39,191 nt of DNA from UBA2632 sp964452155 (GTDB lineage: Bacteria; Bacteroidota; Bacteroidia; Bacteroidales; Dysgonomonadaceae). Under the pieces are notes generated by a model. It saw nothing but the letters and a program-made list of their open reading frames with translations, did not search any database and was not told the DNA's origin. A program made the translations under genes and the position numbers. The DNA lies in assembly GCA_964452155.1 (NCBI GenBank), contig CAYVLC010000005.1, positions 1 through 39,191 on the forward strand, read 5' to 3'. This document shows, piece by piece, positions 35,950 through 39,191 of the stretch; position 1 is the first letter of the stretch, and each line of letters starts with the position of its first letter.

Positions 35950-36654
35950 CTACAATTGATTTATTAGTTGCACAGTATGACAAGCCACCAGTGCTGCCGT
36001 TTCTGTTCTCAGTCGGCTCTGGCCCAATGATATTGGCACAAAACCATGCTCTATAGCCTTTGTCACCTCCTCTTCGCTAAAGTCTCCTTCAGGACCAATC
36101 AGTACGAGCGTATTGGTGTTTTTTTTACAAGCTTGCGTAAGAGGTGTCTTGGGAGTATCGTAGCAGTGCGCTATAAATTTTTGTCCCGCAAATGGTTGTT
36201 TAATAAATTTCTCAAAATCAATCATTTCGTCCATTTGTGGTAGCCTGCTTTTCTGCGATTGCTTCATGGCCGAAACCATTATCTTTTCTAAACGTGTAGC
36301 ATTTATGTTTTTCCTTTCAGAATACCTGCATTTTAGTGGAGAGAACCCATCAATACCTACTTCTGTAGCTTTCTCTACAAACCATTCCATGCGGTCTAAT
36401 TTTTTTGTAGGTGCAAAGGCAATGTGTAGGTCATAGTCCCATCCTTTTGGCTGTGGCATCTCTTCTTCAATAGCAACAACACAGCTTTTGGGATTGGCCT
36501 GAAGCAGCATGGTGCGATAGAAGTAGCCTTTGCCATCGGTAATGAATAGTGGGTCGCCTTCTTTCATTCTTAACACCCTCGCACAATGTTGCGATTCTGT
36601 CTCTGGCATTTCAGGATTGGTGCGTATATTGGGGCAAAAGAAGATTGTATTCAT
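35950..36654 (-). CDS. rsmE: 16S rRNA (uracil-1498 N3) methyltransferase RsmE
   Basis: I chose the ATG at 36654 (MNTIFFCPNIRT), 17 bp after the upstream stop; an in-frame TTG at 36675 would overlap that stop. The 234 residues have the N-terminal PUA-like part (HCARVLRMKEGDPLFITDGKG) and the C-terminal SPOUT knot with LVLIGPEGDFSEEEV and SLGQSRLRTETAA, which bind SAM. It methylates U1498 of 16S rRNA. It is the second gene of an operon behind the bifunctional-nuclease gene. Confidence 0.96.
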   Translation of the reverse strand: MNTIFFCPNIRTNPEMPETESQHCARVLRMKEGDPLFITDGKGYFYRTMLLQANPKSCVVAIEEEMPQPKGWDYDLHIAFAPTKKLDRMEWFVEKATEVGIDGFSPLKCRYSERKNINATRLEKIMVSAMKQSQKSRLPQMDEMIDFEKFIKQPFAGQKFIAHCYDTPKTPLTQACKKNTNTLVLIGPEGDFSEEEVTKAIEHGFVPISLGQSRLRTETAALVACHTVQLINQL

Positions 36655-36671
36655 AAGTGCTTTATTTAGGG

Positions 36672-37253
36672 TCAATCTTTTCGTTTATTTAGCTCATCGC
36701 GCAAGCTAATTGCCGTCTCGAAGTCCTCTTTGCTCAAAGCCTCTTCCAGCATTTTATTGAGGGTATCTGTACTCAATTGTGACAACTCTTTATCTTCGTT
36801 CGACAAAAAATCTCTCATCTCCGTTTTTTCTTCCCCCTCTTCATCAAACACCACCGACATATCGCGCATTATTTCTTCAGTAGTATAGATAGGTGCACCC
36901 GTGCGAATGGCAAGTGCTACTCCGTCAGAAGTCCTAGAATCTATCTTATATTGCATCTCGTCTTGTTGCAAAGTTAGTTCGGCATGAAATGCACCATTTT
37001 CGAACTTATATATAAACACATCTAGCAACTCTATATGCATTGCCGAAAAGACCGACACCATCAAATCGTGAGATAATGGGCGTGGCGGACTAATTTTTTC
37101 CATAACAATGGCAATCGATTGCGCCTCGGGCGTACCAATTACAATGGGAAGTCTCCTTGGCCCATTGCTTTCAGCAAAAATGAGGGCATAAGCACCCGTT
37201 TGCACTTGACTAAAAGAAATACCTAGAATAGACAATTTTACTCTTTGATCCAT
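36672..37253 (-). CDS. Bifunctional nuclease (BFN/DUF151) domain protein with UVR motif
   Basis: The 193-residue protein has a BFN domain at about 5-135 (LPIVIGTPEAQSIAI, RPLSHDL, DSRTSDGVALAIRTGAPIY) and a C-terminal UVR motif (MLEEALSKEDFETAISLRDE, about 167-190) as in UvrB/UvrC interaction segments. BFN proteins were named from a plant member with RNase and DNase activity; bacterial roles are not settled. The BFN-UVR arrangement is common in Bacteroidota. It starts an operon with rsmE and has a well-formed promoter. Confidence 0.9.
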   Translation of the reverse strand: MDQRVKLSILGISFSQVQTGAYALIFAESNGPRRLPIVIGTPEAQSIAIVMEKISPPRPLSHDLMVSVFSAMHIELLDVFIYKFENGAFHAELTLQQDEMQYKIDSRTSDGVALAIRTGAPIYTTEEIMRDMSVVFDEEGEEKTEMRDFLSNEDKELSQLSTDTLNKMLEEALSKEDFETAISLRDELNKRKD

Positions 37254-37273
37254 ATTGTTTGTTTTTTCTACCT

Positions 37274-37305
37274 CAAATGTACCACATTAAATCTTTATTT
37301 TCAAA
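37274..37305 (-). promoter_or_regulatory. Promoter of the BFN-rsmE operon
   Basis: On the minus strand TTTG (37305-37302), 20 nt, then TACATTTG (37281-37274): full match to the Bacteroidota consensus, 20 nt before the start codon. Confidence 0.75.
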
Positions 37306-37342
37306 AATAATGAGATTTACGAGAAGTTTGATTCATTTTTTT

Positions 37343-37371
37343 TTTGTTATCTGAAAAAAGTACTATCTTTG
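37343..37371 (+). promoter_or_regulatory. Promoter of tRNA-His
   Basis: TATCTTTG (37364-37371) fully matches the -7 consensus; TTTG (37343-37346) lies 17 nt upstream, slightly closer than the usual 19-21. The tRNA begins 24 nt after the -7 box. Confidence 0.65.
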
Positions 37372-37394
37372 CACCCGTTAAACAACAAATAAAC

Positions 37395-37469
37395 GGTGGT
37401 TGTAGCTCAGTTGGTTAGAGCGCTTGATTGTGGTTCAAGAGGTCGCGGGTTCGAATCCCGTCTTCCACC
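37395..37469 (+). tRNA. tRNA-His (anticodon GUG)
   Basis: The anticodon stem CTTGA/TCAAG encloses TTGTGGT (anticodon GTG). The 5' end carries the extra G-1 expected for tRNA-His, facing C73. D-arm GCTCAGTTGGTTAGAGC and T-arm GCGGG-TTCGAAT-CCCGT are normal. In the acceptor stem GTGGTTG against CTTCCAC, positions 5-68 and 6-67 read as U-U. CCA is not encoded. Confidence 0.94.
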
Positions 37470-37487
37470 CAGAATCGTTTTAAGTTT

Positions 37488-37528
37488 TAAAAAACACATA
37501 ACTAATTGAAGTTGTGTGTTTTTTTTCT
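37488..37528 (+). terminator. Terminator after tRNA-His
   Basis: An A-rich arm with AAAAACACA (about 37490-37498) pairs with TGTGTTTTT (about 37515-37523), followed by further T, starting about 20 nt after the tRNA end. Confidence 0.7.
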
Positions 37529-37560
37529 TTTATACGCTTCTATTTTTAGAATTAAGTAAT

Positions 37561-37590
37561 ATCTGCTACAAACTAGCAGATCTCTTTTTT
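37561..37590 (+). terminator. Hairpin terminator
   Basis: ATCTGCTA (37561-37568) pairs with TAGCAGAT (37574-37581), followed by CTC and six T (37585-37590). It may be a second terminator for tRNA-His; its reverse also follows the small minus-strand gene at 37664. Confidence 0.7.
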
Positions 37591-37663
37591 CTCCATTATT
37601 TCCCTCCTATGCAATCTTTATTGTGAAATATTTGAGTGCGGTGCTGCCGTGGGGGGGAGGGAT

Positions 37664-37807
37664 TTACCACCCCGCTATCGTATTCCACGCCCATATATAT
37701 CCCTGCACCAGCAAATACACCAGTATAAGTGCCAATGCAATAAACAAAATTGTGTTGAATGGAGATCTGTTTTTTCTTTTTGGTCTTTTACTTCTTACAG
37801 GTTTCAT
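37664..37807 (-). CDS. 47-residue basic single-pass membrane protein candidate
   Basis: The frame starts at ATG 37807 and stops with TAA. Residues 1-15 are strongly basic (KPVRSKRPKRKNR), residues about 19-35 form one hydrophobic helix (TILFIALALILVYLLV), and the tail is GYIWAWNTIAGW. The positive N-terminus predicts an N-in topology. The coherent layout of charge, helix and aromatic tail argues against chance. I do not recognise the family. No promoter was identified in the A-rich 50 bp upstream. The hairpin at 37561-37581 lies downstream. Confidence 0.55.
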   Translation of the reverse strand: MKPVRSKRPKRKNRSPFNTILFIALALILVYLLVQGYIWAWNTIAGW

Positions 37808-38642
37808 GATGATAAGTTTTTTTAATTTAGGGGGTTATACTTCTATCCTTTAAACAGATGGAACAGGGCGAATGTTCTGTTTATTTGATAGATAAGGCTA
37901 GATTGCTTGTAGGGTTATGCAATTTATCGGCACAATATGCATTCCTCTTTCTGTTCAGAGACTTTAAATATCAGTTTTAAGCAAAGCAGCTACTCTCATT
38001 TCTTTTGAGAAAATCTATGCAACTATAATAGCTACGCTTATATCATTCATAAATATCAACAAAGAGGTTTAGTTCACCTTCTTGCATTGAGCTTTATTAA
38101 TAAGCAGACGTCAGTTTACTTCATTTCCACCAAAAACAGAGTAAAACTGTGTTATTTCTTAGTAGAGTCCTTCGCAACTCATTAAAACAGATGCCCTAAC
38201 AGATGATAAATAGATAAAAAATCAACAGCATTGTTTGTGTTAGTTAAAGAGCTGGAAGGCAATTCTGTAAAACACCTTTATTAATGTGAAAAACACAATG
38301 TTATTATTGCAACAGGCGCTCTGGTATTTTAAAAAACGCATGTAAATGAAAAAACCAGCAGGCCTGATGGTGTAATTGCATAAACAAAAACGACAGCTGC
38401 AATCTGTATAACTATCTGTATGTTATTAAATTAATCAAATAACCGATTGTAGTATAAAAAGAGTAATTACTTTTTTGCACTTATGGAATGGTGAAAATTG
38501 AATGTGAAATGGAAGAAAATGCGAGCTTTGAAATTGAGGGGATGGGGGAGGGATTGGATAAAAGAATCAGTTTAATTACATTAACAGTATTGTTAATGTT
38601 TGAGTGTTCTGTTATGTTTGATGCAAGCGATGTTTTAGTCCC
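37808..38642. other. 835-bp stretch without a supportable gene
   Basis: The sequence is AT-rich, with only short open frames lacking coding character. One hairpin (ACATTAACA/TGTTAATGT) lies near its right end. I see no tRNA-like fold, array or IS end. Confidence 0.5.
38578..38599. terminator. Hairpin downstream of the pentapeptide-repeat gene
   Basis: ACATTAACA (38578-38586) and TGTTAATGT (38591-38599) form a perfect 9-bp inverted repeat around GTAT. It sits 44 nt after the minus-strand stop but lacks a T run, so it may be a weak terminator or a protein-binding palindrome. Confidence 0.35.
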
Positions 38643-39191
38643 TCACTCCACATCCAACCCATACTTATACAACAATCCTTCTAGCTGAAAGGTGTTGAAC
38701 TTAGCTTTTTTCATTTTGTTGAACTCCGGGTCGATAGCGAAATTGGTAGCACCCCTAAAGTTTGCTTTCTCTAGATTGGTGTTTGAAAAGAGAGCTCCTG
38801 TTAAATCGGAATCGGTAAACAGAGCTGAAGTGAGGTTTGCACCCGTGAAATCTACTTCTCTCAGAGAGCACTTATCGAAAAGAGTTTTATCGAGTTTTGT
38901 GCCAAAAAAGGTGCAGTAGTCCATGATGCAGTTGTGGAAGCGGAAGGTGAACATAAATCTATTGCACTGTGAGAAATCGATGCCCAATATTTTACAACTT
39001 GTGAAATTGATGTCTCGAAAACTAACACCTTCTACTTTGGTCATAGTGAAGTTGCATTCTTCAAAAGTACACTCCTCAAAGCTATTGCCTCTCAAGTCGC
39101 TTTCAGAAAAGTTACAACCTGTGAATGTGCATTTGTAAAACTCTCTGTCTCTCAATGTTTCGCCCGAATAATCAATGTTGGCGAATTCTTT
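38643..39191 (-). CDS. Pentapeptide-repeat protein, 5' end beyond the window
   Basis: The frame is open to the right edge (an in-frame TTG at 39155 is probably internal), so the start is missing; about 182 residues are visible. Most of it is tandem five-residue repeats of the A(D/N)LXX / CXFXX type (for example CTFTGCNFSESDLRG, VDFTGANLTSALFTDSDL), which fold as a right-handed quadrilateral beta-helix. A turn of different composition near the middle (CNRFMFTFRFHNC) is typical of two-part Qnr/McbG-like proteins, and the C-terminus (IDPEFNKMKKAKF, then a helix LEGLLYKYGLDV) resembles the dimerisation helix of that group. Qnr and MfpA proteins act on DNA gyrase; whether this one does is unknown. 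Confidence 0.85.
   Translation of the reverse strand, partial: KEFANIDYSGETLRDREFYKCTFTGCNFSESDLRGNSFEECTFEECNFTMTKVEGVSFRDINFTSCKILGIDFSQCNRFMFTFRFHNCIMDYCTFFGTKLDKTLFDKCSLREVDFTGANLTSALFTDSDLTGALFSNTNLEKANFRGATNFAIDPEFNKMKKAKFNTFQLEGLLYKYGLDVE

Noticed and set aside
37623..37853. 76-codon plus-strand frame
   Set aside because: It is antisense to the 47-aa membrane protein candidate, whose residue pattern is far more protein-like.
37858..37980. 40-codon plus-strand frame beginning MEQGECSVYL
   Set aside because: No promoter, no spacing or composition evidence; a chance frame of this size is expected in 835 bp.
38488..38688. 66-codon plus-strand frame
   Set aside because: It begins in a G/A-rich low-complexity stretch and overlaps the pentapeptide-repeat gene on the other strand.

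Overview
The window looks like a chromosomal segment of a Bacteroidota bacterium, most likely Bacteroidales. The genome is AT-rich, genes lack clear Shine-Dalgarno sequences, many start sites are preceded by the Bacteroidota promoter signature (TTTG about 20 nt upstream of TAnnTTTG), several proteins are predicted lipoproteins or carry signal peptides, and the carbohydrate genes (GH92, GH38) are typical of this phylum. I cannot name the species. One scaffold gap (100 N) lies inside a gene and looks like an assembly artefact.

Region 1-16115: after the 3' end of an unidentified gene comes a seven-gene minus-strand operon (15225 down to 740) with a divergent GntR/UTRA regulator (15372-16115). 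In transcription order it encodes a 572-aa class I mannose-6-phosphate isomerase with an extra N-terminal domain, an MFS sugar transporter, a ROK sugar kinase, a GH92, a GH38, a second GH92 with an extra N-terminal beta-sandwich-like domain, and a (alpha/alpha)6-type glycosidase-like lipoprotein. Read together this is a self-contained alpha-mannoside pathway: exported enzymes release mannose, the MFS protein imports it, the ROK protein phosphorylates it, and the isomerase makes fructose-6-phosphate. No SusC/SusD pair is present. A well-formed promoter and a 16-bp palindromic operator candidate lie in the regulator/isomerase intergenic region.

Region 16116-23056: a 525-bp non-coding stretch with degenerate repeats, tRNA-Lys(UUU), endonuclease IV (nfo), an unrecognised lipoprotein, and on the plus strand the CCA-adding enzyme, a DUF3298/RsiV-like lipoprotein, rsmG and a GloB-like metallo-hydrolase.

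Region 23057-30906: glycine dehydrogenase (gcvP) and carAB. Both CarA and CarB carry sequence signatures of the eukaryotic (CAD-type) carbamoyl-phosphate synthetase rather than the E. coli type.

Region 30907-39191: a secreted S9 prolyl-oligopeptidase-family peptidase, endonuclease III (nth), an M81/MlrC-like lipoprotein interrupted by the scaffold gap, rsmE, a bifunctional-nuclease/UVR protein, tRNA-His(GUG), a 47-aa single-pass membrane protein candidate, an 835-bp stretch with no supportable gene, and a pentapeptide-repeat protein running off the right edge. I saw no CRISPR array, IS element, prophage or defence system. The most distinctive content is the mannoside operon and its control region.
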